From: an uncultured Lachnospiraceae bacterium
GTDB lineage: Bacteria > Bacillota > Clostridia > Lachnospirales > Lachnospiraceae
DNA: 15,996 nt
Assembly: GCA_910589265.1 (NCBI GenBank)
Contig: CAJUTQ010000086.1
Span: 1-15,996, forward strand
Direction: 5' to 3'
Below, in pieces: positions 7,532 to 15,926 of the stretch; position 1 is the first letter of the stretch; the number at the start of each line of letters is the position of its first letter. The translations under genes were made by a program, and so were the position numbers. Below the pieces are notes generated by a model that did not search any database, was not told the DNA's origin, and saw only the letters and a program-made list of their open reading frames with translations.

Positions 7532-8288
7532 GTGGATGAAAACAATCCTTTTGAGCAGTTGAAAAAGGAGCTGGGAGGGGAAAGTTTGACAGGCTCTATG
7601 AGCTCTTTCTGGAACTGAGAGAGGGGAGAGAAGTATTATTTGATAGGGATAGGCAATGGAGACTTTGATGGAGCGGTTACCTTGCGATGGACATGCCGAA
7701 CAGAGAAGGGATTTAGGACGATTAGCAAGTTTGAGAACCAAAACCTCAGATATGGAGGAGTCATTGAATACGAAGGGGAATATTACTACATATATTTGCA
7801 TCGGAATTACAATTTGAAAAATTTTGATGGTTTTGTTATCCACAAGCTGGGGGAGAGGGCAAAGGAAGAAACATTAAAGGTTTGTTATTGGTCTGGGAAA
7901 TATATATGGAAATACTATTACCAGACGAATATGGAAATTCCAGTATATATAAGGAAAAGCAACTTTATACCTTCAAACTATTCTTTCACGTGGCATTTAA
8001 GAGTGAGATTTTTTATGGAGGATCCTATCAAGGAAAATATAAAAGAGTTGGAGGAAATGAGAATTGGAAGAGAAGCAGCATTGAGTTACCATTTAAAATT
8101 AGTGCAGATGTGGTTTGAAGAAAGGAAAGATATGGATTTTCCAAATCTATCACTATACGGATTATAATGATATGTTCCATGTCCTGCTTATAGAAAGAGA
8201 TAAGGTAACCCAGGTGCGTACAAATATTTTCTCACCGGAGAGAAGCTTTGTCGTAACCGAGGGAGAAGTATTTAACCCAGGAATCTAA
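7532..8288 (+). pseudogene. decayed copy A of an unknown two-copy family
   Basis: Pieces of one protein lie in different frames. They run from a GTG-started segment (DENNPFEQLKKELGG) to a second frame (FDRLYELFLELREG, ending at a TGA after RQWRL). The main segment at 7640-8167 contains VIEYEGEYYYIYLH and NFIPSNY, and a last frame (HYTDYNDMFHVLL...VFNPGI) ends at TAA 8286-8288. The same blocks occur in the same order in the locus at 9795-10774, which proves the frames belong together. Relative to that copy, this one also lacks about 55 codons after the KYYY block, near 7920. At least three frameshifts are needed, so it cannot be translated whole. I cannot name the family. The region between the 56-residue gene and 8328 holds nothing else that I can support. 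Confidence 0.7.
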
Positions 8289-8327
8289 AGGAATGCCAGA
8301 TAAGGAAGAGAAACAAGGAGGAAAGAG

Positions 8328-9155
8328 ATGGATATTCCACTATATATGATAGCCTTTTTAGGCATAGGAGCAGTCAGCCTCATTGGAATGCGCATACGAA
8401 TGGGAAGAGGAGAGGGGGCAAGAACATACTTTGAATCAGGGGCTTGTAAAACCATTGGAAGCAGAGAAATCCAAGGGGACGCCTATGGGATTGTAGAAGA
8501 CAAGGATGGAATCATGGCTGTTCTGGCAGATGGGATGGGAAATGGATTTGGGGGAAAGGTGGCCAGCAGAATTGCTGTGGAGATATTTGAAGATATGTTT
8601 CAAGATAAAAATGCCTTTTACAATCCCCAATATTCTTTTCGCAAAGCTTTTCATGGAGCGAACAAACAGATTGTCGACTATCTAAATGGTGACAGGGGAG
8701 CCGCTTCCGTAGCCGCTTCCGTCATAAAAAACAGAAAATTATATTATGCATCAGTAGGTAATGTAAAAATAGCAGTTTATAGAAACAAGGAGCTTGTCCC
8801 CCTTACCTCTGGACACACGATAGGGGCTTTGGCAAAGAAAAAATACATAGAGGGAACATTGACAAGACAGGAAGCCCTTTCTTTGCTGGAACGCCATCGC
8901 CTTTATAATTATGTAGGCCAGGACGGCTTTTGGGACATTGAATTTTTCGATACACCCATTAACCTTCATGGAGGAGAATACATTGTCCTTCTCAGTAACG
9001 GCATGTGTCGGGGAGTGTCTTGGAAAGAGATGGAAGAATGCTTAGAAAGGGGGGATTGCTGTGAGAAAATGGCCTTGGATCTCGTTCAGCTGGTGAATGG
9101 CAGAATAGAGGAGGATATGGATAATGCAAGCATTGTAATTATACGGGTTTTCTAA
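8328..9155 (+). CDS. membrane-anchored PP2C-family protein phosphatase
   Basis: 275 residues. One N-terminal membrane helix (about 4-20) is followed by basic residues, leaving the catalytic domain (about 32-275) in the cytoplasm. PP2C landmarks in order are QGD51, ADG at 67-69 (LADGMGN), GAASVAASVI, YYASVGN, SNG at 223-225 and D265-N266 (MDNASIV). PP2C enzymes are metal-dependent Ser/Thr phosphatases. The first-site aspartates D51 and D68 and the final D265 are present, but the usual Asp of the S-D-G motif is Asn224. This may alter metal binding or activity. The ribosome site AGGAGG precedes the ATG. With two FHA genes upstream it fits a PppA-like off-switch; the matching Ser/Thr kinase is not in the window. 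Confidence 0.85.
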   Translation: MDIPLYMIAFLGIGAVSLIGMRIRMGRGEGARTYFESGACKTIGSREIQGDAYGIVEDKDGIMAVLADGMGNGFGGKVASRIAVEIFEDMFQDKNAFYNPQYSFRKAFHGANKQIVDYLNGDRGAASVAASVIKNRKLYYASVGNVKIAVYRNKELVPLTSGHTIGALAKKKYIEGTLTRQEALSLLERHRLYNYVGQDGFWDIEFFDTPINLHGGEYIVLLSNGMCRGVSWKEMEECLERGDCCEKMALDLVQLVNGRIEEDMDNASIVIIRVF

Positions 9156-9167
9156 GGGAGGCTGCCA

Positions 9168-9734
9168 ATGGGAAAAAGAAAGATGGAGAGGATAGACGAG
9201 ATGAAAGACTGGCTTAGGGAAGAGAAGGAGGAATTGGCAAAGGAGAGGATAAGAAAAATGAAAGCCTAGGGACAAGAGGAGGACTTTTCCAAGATTTTGG
9301 AACAATGGAGCATTAGCAGAGAAGAAGACTCAATAGTCATCGCCTTTCTTAGAAGCAGCTATTTGACAAAGAGCCATAAACTGTACATAGGCTTTTATGA
9401 GGGAGAGTTCTTTGTGGAGGAGAAAGAAATACGCAGATGGTATATGGAACAGCTCTATAAGGATATGGGACAAGTATCTTCTATTGGATGGTATGGGAAG
9501 AACAATAAAAATGCATGGGGGGGGGGTATATGAAATGCCTAAGCAGTTCTTGTTTCCCATAGAAAAACATATGTATACAGTGTTTACAGATATCATTACC
9601 TTTCCCACCTTTATGGTAAGTTCTATGGTGAGAGATGTCATAAAATTATACAACCCTTTTTTGCGTTATGTGAGAATTATAATGATGGTTGTGAGGAATT
9701 TGCTCCCCTTTGGAAAAAGTTAGGCTTTACTTAA
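9168..9734 (+). pseudogene. decayed gene of unknown family with a G10 tract
   Basis: A start with GGGAGG ribosome site at 9156-9161 and ATG at 9168 begins a helical, charged segment (MGKRKMERIDEMKDWL). The same frame is interrupted by TAG at 9267-9269 and then continues (GQEEDFSKILEQWS...RRWYMEQLYKDMG) to a run of ten G at 9517-9526. After the run, protein-like coding resumes in another frame (VYEMPKQFLFPIEKHMY...VIKLYNP). At a T6 run (9657-9662) it shifts again to a frame ending CEEFAPLWKKLGFT and TAA at 9732-9734. One nonsense codon and two homopolymer frameshifts mean that a full protein of about 190 residues is not made. The first 33 codons up to the TAG could instead be a separate small gene. 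The family is not recognised. Confidence 0.6.
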
Positions 9735-9794
9735 AAAAGCAAAAGGTAGAAGTATAAAAAAGAGGACAGTTTAGAAAGTCTTAAGATATATAGA

Positions 9795-10774
9795 ATGAGT
9801 ACAAAGGTTTATACGTACAACAAGATATGGTTGTATGAAGAATTGGAGGAAAGGCATTATAAGGAAATTCCATGGAGGGAAGAAAAAAGACTACGGAGAA
9901 TTCATCCAACTGTTGAACAAAAATATACTAGATTTAGAATATGATGGGGCAAAGGAAATGGTTATACCAGCTAGGGAAGAGCTAATAGAGTATGGTAAGA
10001 AGGTGAAGGGAGAATTTATTCCTACAGTTCATGAGGAGGGCTTTGAGAACATCTTGGAGTTTGACAATCCTAACGCAGGATTTGGAAGGGTCATAGAATA
10101 TGAAGGAGAATATTATTATATCTATTTACATCAGAATTACAATATGAAAAATTTTGACGGCTTTGTTCTCCACAAGCGGGGGAGAGGGCAAAAGAAAAAA
10201 CGTTGAACGTATGTTACTGGCCAAAGAAATATGTGTGGAAAAACTACTATGAGTCAGAACAAAAGAAAGAGTTGGAGGAGTACATAGAGGGGATAAAGGA
10301 AGGGATCACCTCAGAGAAATATTTGGAAAATGGGAAGGCAAAGGACATAGGGGTCTATGTTGGAAAGAAAAGCCAGGATCCAGACTTTCCCGTGGAGAAT
10401 TGGAAAAGATATCGCAAAATAGATTTAGCAAACAGAGGAATATATATGAAAAGAGGGAATTTTATACCGTCCAACTACTGGAATACCTAACATGTAACCG
10501 TAGATATTTATATGGAGGAGCCTATCCGTGAAAGTATCCGAGAACTGGAGGAGATAAAAGTAGGAGAATATTTCCCCATATTAGTGCAGATGTGGTTTGA
10601 GGAGTTTGGGGGAAAGGTACTGACCTTTCAAGTATATCATTACACAGATTATAATTACATGCTCCATGTCCTTATGGCAGAAGGAGATAAGGTAACCCAA
10701 GTGCGTACAGATATCTTCTCCCTAGAGAGAAGCTTTATTGTGAAGAGGGGGAAATCTTTAACGGAGGAATCTAG
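9795..10774 (+). pseudogene. decayed copy B of the unknown two-copy family
   Basis: This is the fuller copy of the family at 7532-8288. An ATG at 9795 opens a 49-codon frame (MSTKVYTYNKIWLYEELEE) that may be its start. The main homologous part runs from about 9940 through VIEYEGEYYYIYLH, VCYWPKKYVWK, NFIPSNYW, LVQMWFEE and HYTDYNYMLHVL. Compared with copy A, one base is missing after CACAAGC near 10174, shifting the frame. A TAA at 10488-10490 replaces the Trp codon of copy A. Another base is missing near 10742, after which the true end EGEIFNGGI and TAG (10772-10774) are reached. Because both copies are broken at different places, the ancestral protein of roughly 300 residues can be rebuilt by comparing them. 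No function is known to me; soluble and rich in aromatic residues is all that can be said. Confidence 0.7.
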
Positions 10775-10895
10775 ATACATTTAGAAGAAAAGAGAAGTTC
10801 TTTCATAAGAAAAAGAAACAAAGGAAGAGATAGAGGAAAGGAAACGGACTGTAGAAAAACAGAGTACATGAGAGAAAAAGAGAGGAAAAGGAAGA

Positions 10896-12623
10896 ATGAG
10901 AAACAAAGAGAAGAGATGGAAAGCCTTTGGAGGATTCATGTTGTTTGCCCTCATGGGGACACTGGCCTGTACAAAGAAGAGTATTCCAGGGGAAGTCATA
11001 GAGGAAGAAGAGCAGTTTCAGAATATAGAAGAGCTGGAAGCTCATGAGCCCATTCCTTATCAAATTCCTTTAGAAGAGATTGGGAAAAAAATCGAGTATT
11101 TGGAGAAGAGGGCAAGATTGTGGAATACATGGAGATGGGAATACTGGGGGTTAGGCCCCTTGCCGGAGCAGGGTGTAGTAAATATGTCCCTTTATGCTCT
11201 GGAAGGAAACAAAATCGCCTTTTTACCAGAGGGAAGAGGGAATACAGAAATCCAGTTGGGAGACAGAACATGTGAAGTATATGAAGAAGAGGATGGATAT
11301 TTGTTTTACATCATCAAGGACTGGACTGTGGAAGAGCAGGGGGTACCTTTGAATGATCTGGAATCAAGTATCATACAGTATTGTTCCGTAAGGGAAGAGC
11401 GAAGAGAGAAGAAAGAAGAAGAGGAAGATAGACAAAATTATGATGGGGAATATTTTCTACAGGATTTAGTCTGTCTTGGAGAAGTGGAGGTGAACCTGGA
11501 CAGAGAGGAAGCTTTCAAGATGCCCCCTATAGAAATAGAAGAGAATGAATATGTTCAAGTCGTGCTGAATCATATTGTGGAAAGGGCAAAGGAGGAGGAG
11601 AGATATGGAAGCTATGATATTTATATAGACGAATGGAAGCGCATAGGAACATTAAAGAACGGGCATGAGACAGACTGTTGGATGAATTTTGCCATTGTGG
11701 GAGAGGGGATCAGAGAGTATAAGTCCTTTGTCCTAAGGGACGACGGATATATAAGATTATATCTTACCATGGGGGATATTCTTTTTAGAAGTTCCAGGGG
11801 AAGCAGAAATGAGAAAGAATTAGTGGCAGGAGCCATGAAAAATGCAAGGGGAGTCGTCCACTTGGATATAACAAAAGAGACAGAAATTCCAGTGGCAGGG
11901 AAATCTGTCTACAAAGAGGAGGAGGGGACTTATCCTGACTTAAGCATAGAGGAACTCCTTGAGCTCCTTGAATATGCCTGGAGCTATGGGGAATGGTTTG
12001 GAATCAATGAGCTGGGGTATAAAAACGGGAGGCTAAGAAGCCTTAAGGGGAAAGAAGTCATTTTCTTTCAATCGGAGGACGAAGACAAACACCTGTACTT
12101 TTGTCTGGCAGATGAGAAAGATATTTATTATACCTTAAGATGGAATCAAGAGAGAGAAAAAGGAGGGCAGCTTAGGACAGGCCTCATAACATCTTATGAA
12201 GGAGATGAAAAAGAGCGTGGTTTGGAATTAGGAAGAGGAAGGATAGAGGGAAGAGAGCTTCCTGAGCTGGAAGTGGGAAACATAGAAGAAGATGAGTATG
12301 TGCTGGCCATGGAAGGATACATAAAAGATCTTCTTTTAAAAAATGAAAAAAAGGGAGAGTATGAACTATATTATGGAGAATATGAGGAATTAAAGGAAGG
12401 CAAGGTCTGCCTGTCTGGGGCAATAACAGGGGAGAAGGAATACTATGTGCGCTGTCTTATTGTGAAATATGGAGAGGGAAAATATCATTTCTGGCCCGTA
12501 GGCTTTGGCCTAAATGGAAGCTTGGAAGAGTGTGAGGCAGAAAAACATCACATGAACAAAGTATCCATAGAGAGAACGAAACAATTAGAGAGACATAAAC
12601 GTAAGATTGCTATAGAGGAATGA
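10896..12623 (+). CDS. predicted lipoprotein with an internal duplication
   Basis: 575 residues. The signal sequence has a basic start (KEKRWK), a hydrophobic core (AFGGFMLFALMGT) and a lipobox-like LAC with Cys25. This suggests lipidation and a surface location on the outer face of the membrane. The mature protein is very acidic. Two halves look related: a block with EYV at 218-220 and GSYDIYIDEWKRIGTL, and a block with EYV at 467-469 and GEYELYYGEYEELKEG, are 249 residues apart and lead into similar C, I-GE and G-Y/H-F patterns. I do not recognise the family. It lies directly before the PP2C-like/TPR membrane gene and after a decayed gene. A cell-surface part of the apparatus is possible; an unrelated passenger is not excluded. 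The start is set by the ATG with an upstream GAGGAAAAGGA. Confidence 0.75.
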   Translation: MRNKEKRWKAFGGFMLFALMGTLACTKKSIPGEVIEEEEQFQNIEELEAHEPIPYQIPLEEIGKKIEYLEKRARLWNTWRWEYWGLGPLPEQGVVNMSLYALEGNKIAFLPEGRGNTEIQLGDRTCEVYEEEDGYLFYIIKDWTVEEQGVPLNDLESSIIQYCSVREERREKKEEEEDRQNYDGEYFLQDLVCLGEVEVNLDREEAFKMPPIEIEENEYVQVVLNHIVERAKEEERYGSYDIYIDEWKRIGTLKNGHETDCWMNFAIVGEGIREYKSFVLRDDGYIRLYLTMGDILFRSSRGSRNEKELVAGAMKNARGVVHLDITKETEIPVAGKSVYKEEEGTYPDLSIEELLELLEYAWSYGEWFGINELGYKNGRLRSLKGKEVIFFQSEDEDKHLYFCLADEKDIYYTLRWNQEREKGGQLRTGLITSYEGDEKERGLELGRGRIEGRELPELEVGNIEEDEYVLAMEGYIKDLLLKNEKKGEYELYYGEYEELKEGKVCLSGAITGEKEYYVRCLIVKYGEGKYHFWPVGFGLNGSLEECEAEKHHMNKVSIERTKQLERHKRKIAIEE

Positions 12624-12772
12624 ATGTTATATCCAAAACAGAATGGTTCCCACCATCCTTGGCATCACAGCTAAAGATAAGAAAAAACAAGAAATACAAA
12701 AGAAAATCCAAAGGCAGAGGATAAGGAGGTTTTCCCTGCTTGGAAATAAAATACGCAGAAAGGGAGGAAGGG

Positions 12773-14701
12773 ATGAGAAAACAAAACAGTAAATTTCTAA
12801 CCGCTTTTATATCCGAGGCGGGGAGCGAGCTGGAAAACAATGATTATTTTGCCTTTGTAGAACTGGATAAGTATGCCTGTTATGTAATAGGAGATGGACT
12901 AAACGACTATCCTGATGAAGAAAGCGCTTTATTAGCCATTGAAACAGTCCTCCTTGCTTTCCAGGAGCATCCTTCTATGAAAAAGAGGGCTATTCTCTCT
13001 TATTTAAAAGCTGGCAACAAAGCTTTGCAAAACACCTTAAGAGGGGATAAAAAGAAGGCTTCTGTCACGATGATTGTAACCAATTATGAGCATATCCGCT
13101 ATGCCTGCGCCGGGAATGCCAGATTTCGCATGTACAGAAATGGGATTGTTAAGGAGCAGTCTTTGGATATGTCTTTGGGAGGGGATCTAGCTAAGGAAGA
13201 GAAAATTTCAAAAGATGCTTTGGCTGCTCACGAGGAGAGAAACAACCTCCAAACATGGATGGGACAGGGGGAAAGATTTCAACCTTTTGTTTCTAAAAAG
13301 ATAAAATTGGAAGACGGGGACATTTTGAATTTATATACAAGGGGCGTCTGGGAAAACTTGGACGAGGGAGAATTGGACGACGTTTTTTCAGAGGCAAAGG
13401 AGGAACCTCAGGAATCCTTAAATAATATTGAAGACATGCTTTTGTCAAAGCAGCCAAAAAGACTGGAAAATTATACCTTTGCCTCTATTTTTGTCAATAA
13501 GGTGTTCCTAGATCCTAATAGAAAAAAGCGCATAAAGAAAATGACTGCCATGGCTATTGCCGCCCTGACCCTTCTGCTTATTGCTTCCATTGTTCTATGG
13601 ACTTTTTACCGACAAAGGGTAAAGAGAAGGGAGGAGATGGAGGAGGCTTTTGCCAACGCAATGGACTATATCAAGGATAACAATTATATCCGGGCAAAAG
13701 AGGAGTGCAAGGCTGCGGCAGAGCTGGCCAAAAAGTTAGGGGATAAGGAAAGGGAGGCAAAAATACTGGAATATTTAAAGCTCCTGGAGGCAGTCAATAA
13801 GGCGGATGAAGAATATGGAGGGCAAAATTATGAAAGAGCCCAGGAAAGTTATAAGATTGCAAAAGAACGTTCCCGCTATGCAGATAACGTAAGCGATGCA
13901 TACATAGATAAGAAGCTTGAAGAACTGGCCCATTTTTTCTCTGTTTTTGATCAAATAAGGCTGGGAGACGCCCTTTTGGAACGCCAGGCTTATACAAGGG
14001 CGGAGGAGAAATATTTAGAAGCAAGACGTCTTGCAACGAGCATTTATTTTGAAAAAGGAAGAAAAGACGCCATGGAGGCTTTAAGCCGTCTCTATGAAGA
14101 GCTGGCCAAAGAGGAAGAAAAAGAAGATACCCAAAGGAAAGAAGCAGCTGACACAGAGGCAGGGGCAGCCCAGTTGATTGCCATGGGGGATAAGGCCTTT
14201 GGAGAAGGAGATTATGAAGGGGCAAAGGTCTATTACACAATGGCTATGGAAAAATACAGGGAGCTGGAAGATGAGGAAAAGATGGCTTTACTAGAGACAA
14301 AACTAAATTCTTCAGAAAAAAAGGCCAAAGAAAAAGAGGAAAAAATGGCTCAGGCAGAAGGATACATAGAAGAGGCAAAGAAGCTGGAAGAAGAGGGGGA
14401 CTATGAAAAAGCGAAAAAAAAATATCTCCAGGCAAAGGAAATCTATAAAGAACTACAAGAAGAGGACAAGGCCTCTCAAGTAGATAACCGGATAGATATG
14501 CTTCATGCAGAGAAGGAAGAGAAGGAAAAGGAACAAGAACAAGAACAGGAACAGGGGGGGAGTCAGCTTCCAGGCCAAATCCAGAGCCAGATGCAAGGAC
14601 AAGGACAAGGCCTCAATGGGACGGGACAAAATGGAAATGGGCAGCTTCCCCCAGTTCAAATTACCGTATCAGGAAATGCTACATTTAATCCCCATGAATG
14701 A
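12773..14701 (+). CDS. PP2C-like domain, membrane helix and TPR repeats protein
   Basis: 642 residues from the ATG at 12773 (GGGAGG six bases upstream). A TTG at 12740, also with an AAGGAGG site, would add 11 residues. The N-terminal PP2C-like domain (about 8-245) keeps N-N-D24, GDG at 40-42, and a YACAGNARFRMYRNG strand pair. The later S-D-G motif is TRG (in LYTRGVW) and the final D-N is E-N (LENYTFASIF). It is therefore probably a pseudophosphatase or an altered enzyme. A membrane helix follows at about 258-282 with basic residues on both sides. Five helical TPR-like repeats lie at about 289-580, with cores such as GDYEGAKVYYTMAMEKY and GDYEKAKKKYLQAKEIY. The tail is E/Q and then Q/G/N-rich and ends in a short beta-like segment (VQITVSGNATF). 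The TPR part probably faces outside and may scaffold envelope components. Confidence 0.85.
   Translation: MRKQNSKFLTAFISEAGSELENNDYFAFVELDKYACYVIGDGLNDYPDEESALLAIETVLLAFQEHPSMKKRAILSYLKAGNKALQNTLRGDKKKASVTMIVTNYEHIRYACAGNARFRMYRNGIVKEQSLDMSLGGDLAKEEKISKDALAAHEERNNLQTWMGQGERFQPFVSKKIKLEDGDILNLYTRGVWENLDEGELDDVFSEAKEEPQESLNNIEDMLLSKQPKRLENYTFASIFVNKVFLDPNRKKRIKKMTAMAIAALTLLLIASIVLWTFYRQRVKRREEMEEAFANAMDYIKDNNYIRAKEECKAAAELAKKLGDKEREAKILEYLKLLEAVNKADEEYGGQNYERAQESYKIAKERSRYADNVSDAYIDKKLEELAHFFSVFDQIRLGDALLERQAYTRAEEKYLEARRLATSIYFEKGRKDAMEALSRLYEELAKEEEKEDTQRKEAADTEAGAAQLIAMGDKAFGEGDYEGAKVYYTMAMEKYRELEDEEKMALLETKLNSSEKKAKEKEEKMAQAEGYIEEAKKLEEEGDYEKAKKKYLQAKEIYKELQEEDKASQVDNRIDMLHAEKEEKEKEQEQEQEQGGSQLPGQIQSQMQGQGQGLNGTGQNGNGQLPPVQITVSGNATFNPHE
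14515..14630 (+). repeat. low-complexity E/Q and G/Q-rich coding repeat
   Basis: Short repeats (GAACAAGAACAAGAACAGG, then CAAGGACAAGGACAAGG) encode EKEQEQEQEQ and then a Q/G/N-rich linker near the C-terminus of the TPR protein. The repeat could vary in length by slippage. It is a flexible spacer rather than a separate element. Confidence 0.7.
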
Positions 14702-14778
14702 GTAGGAGTGGGAGGCTCATAGGAGAGAGTGAGAGTTGGCAGAAAAACAAAGGAAAAAATCCATGAGGAGGAAAGAGA

Positions 14779-15858
14779 ATGGAAAAAGACTATTTAGTAG
14801 ACGGAGCCAAATTACTATGTATATGTGGAAGCGAGCCAGGACTTTTAAAAATAACAAAGGGTCATGGATACATAAGCAGGGAGAGGAAAAAGGCCAATTG
14901 TAAAGACTGTGTGGAAGAGGAAAATATCCCCTACTTTGGAACATGCCAAAAGAACCAAAAAGACGGGAGATGCCAGGGATTCATGAAGTTGGATGAGAAA
15001 TGGGAAAACTTAAGTGTCTCTCTTACAGAATCAGAGAAAATAGATGGGGAGGACGCCATAGGAATGGACAGCGTCCTTATATGTAAAAGGGGAGGAATCA
15101 TTCTCCCCCTTACATCAGGACAGTCCCAGGGAGTTAGTATTGATAAGGAAGCCCTTATGAGAAGATTTTTAAAAATACTTCTCTGGGCGGCGGGAAATAA
15201 TATGGAATGCCATGTATTTGGCAAAGATCCTATTAATATGAATACAGGAAATTATTTCTATGAGAGAGAAGATCTAGTTATTCCTGGGTTTTGGACCTTG
15301 TCTTTTCAGATCTTCTACAATTCCGTAGCAGGAAAAGGAGAAGGGGATGTTGGAAAGGGATGGAGCCACAACCATGAGATCCGATTGGAGGAGGAAGAAG
15401 GGGGCAGAGGACTCACCATGTACTTTGGAGATGGGAAGGAGTCTCCCTATGAACGGGGGATAGGGGATCTCTATGTCCCTGCCTTTGGTGGCATAGGCGT
15501 CGTGAAAAAGGAAGAAGAGGGGTATGTCTATTCTATGGGGGCAAAGGGAAAATATTTCTTTGACAAAGAAGGACGGATTCTTTTTATAGAAGGAAAAAAT
15601 GGAGAGTGGAAAAGATTCTCATACAATGAGAAAGGAAAACTGGCTAAGGTGGAAGGAGCCAATGGAGGGAGCCTCCTTTATACATATAATCAGGCAGGAA
15701 GGCTGATCTGCGTAGAGGATCACACAGGGAGGAAGGTGAGACTTTGGTATCAATACGGAAAGCTTGTTCAGTATATTAATGAGGAAGGGAATTCTTATTA
15801 CTATGGATATAATGAGAATGGGACAATGGACAGTGTAAAGACCCCCAGGGGAATATGA
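14779..15858 (+). CDS. PAAR-like (DUF4280) plus Rhs protein, truncated by an IS
   Basis: 359 residues remain of what would normally be a polymorphic Rhs protein of more than 1000. Residues 1 to about 125 match the DUF4280 PAAR-like pattern: LVDGAKLLCICG, paired Cys (CKDC and later Cys), then IDGEDAIGMDSVLICKRGG. PAAR-type domains cap the spike of contractile systems. From about 147 (DPINMNTGNYFYEREDL) a DUF6531-type Rhs entry follows, then Rhs/YD repeats (YNEKGKLAKVEG, YNQAGRLICVEDHTG). The frame stops at TGA 15856-15858, directly after KTPRGI, in the middle of Rhs repeats. This TGA coincides with the predicted first bases of an IS3-family element, so the C-terminal cage and toxin are cut off. 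The ribosome site GAGGAGGAAAG precedes the ATG. In similar systems such proteins are spike-loaded toxins; here it is probably inactive. Confidence 0.85.
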   Translation: MEKDYLVDGAKLLCICGSEPGLLKITKGHGYISRERKKANCKDCVEEENIPYFGTCQKNQKDGRCQGFMKLDEKWENLSVSLTESEKIDGEDAIGMDSVLICKRGGIILPLTSGQSQGVSIDKEALMRRFLKILLWAAGNNMECHVFGKDPINMNTGNYFYEREDLVIPGFWTLSFQIFYNSVAGKGEGDVGKGWSHNHEIRLEEEEGGRGLTMYFGDGKESPYERGIGDLYVPAFGGIGVVKKEEEGYVYSMGAKGKYFFDKEGRILFIEGKNGEWKRFSYNEKGKLAKVEGANGGSLLYTYNQAGRLICVEDHTGRKVRLWYQYGKLVQYINEEGNSYYYGYNENGTMDSVKTPRGI

Positions 15859-15890
15859 ACCATAGTCAAGTAAGTAGACACATTTTTGTG

Positions 15891-15926
15891 AAAAAAGTTA
15901 GGGAGCAGTAGTATAAGCCTGCTCCC
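15891..15926 (-). terminator. intrinsic terminator of the transposase gene
   Basis: On the minus strand, an 8-bp perfect stem (GGGAGCAG with CTGCTCCC, plus-strand 15901-15908 and 15919-15926) with a 10-base loop is followed by TAAC and TTTTTT. The stem covers the last codons of the transposase and the stop follows it. It ends leftward transcription before the IS boundary. Confidence 0.75.

Noticed and set aside
9397..9516. Open frame read in the third frame before the G10 run
   Set aside because: The other frame here is protein-like (helical, with a consistent continuation from 9168); this part is a shadow and only the portion after the G run looks coding.
9726..9774. TTTACT and TATAAA boxes as a promoter before copy B
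   Set aside because: Spacing of about 21 bases is outside the usual 16-18.
12624..12674. 16-codon frame (MLYPKQNGSHH...) after the lipoprotein gene
   Set aside because: A ribosome-site-like GAGGAATGA is present but the peptide is tiny and without other support.
13794..14240. 148-codon minus-strand open frame inside the TPR gene
   Set aside because: It lies opposite strongly patterned TPR repeats, is rich in Pro/Leu/His as expected of a shadow frame, and has no ribosome site.
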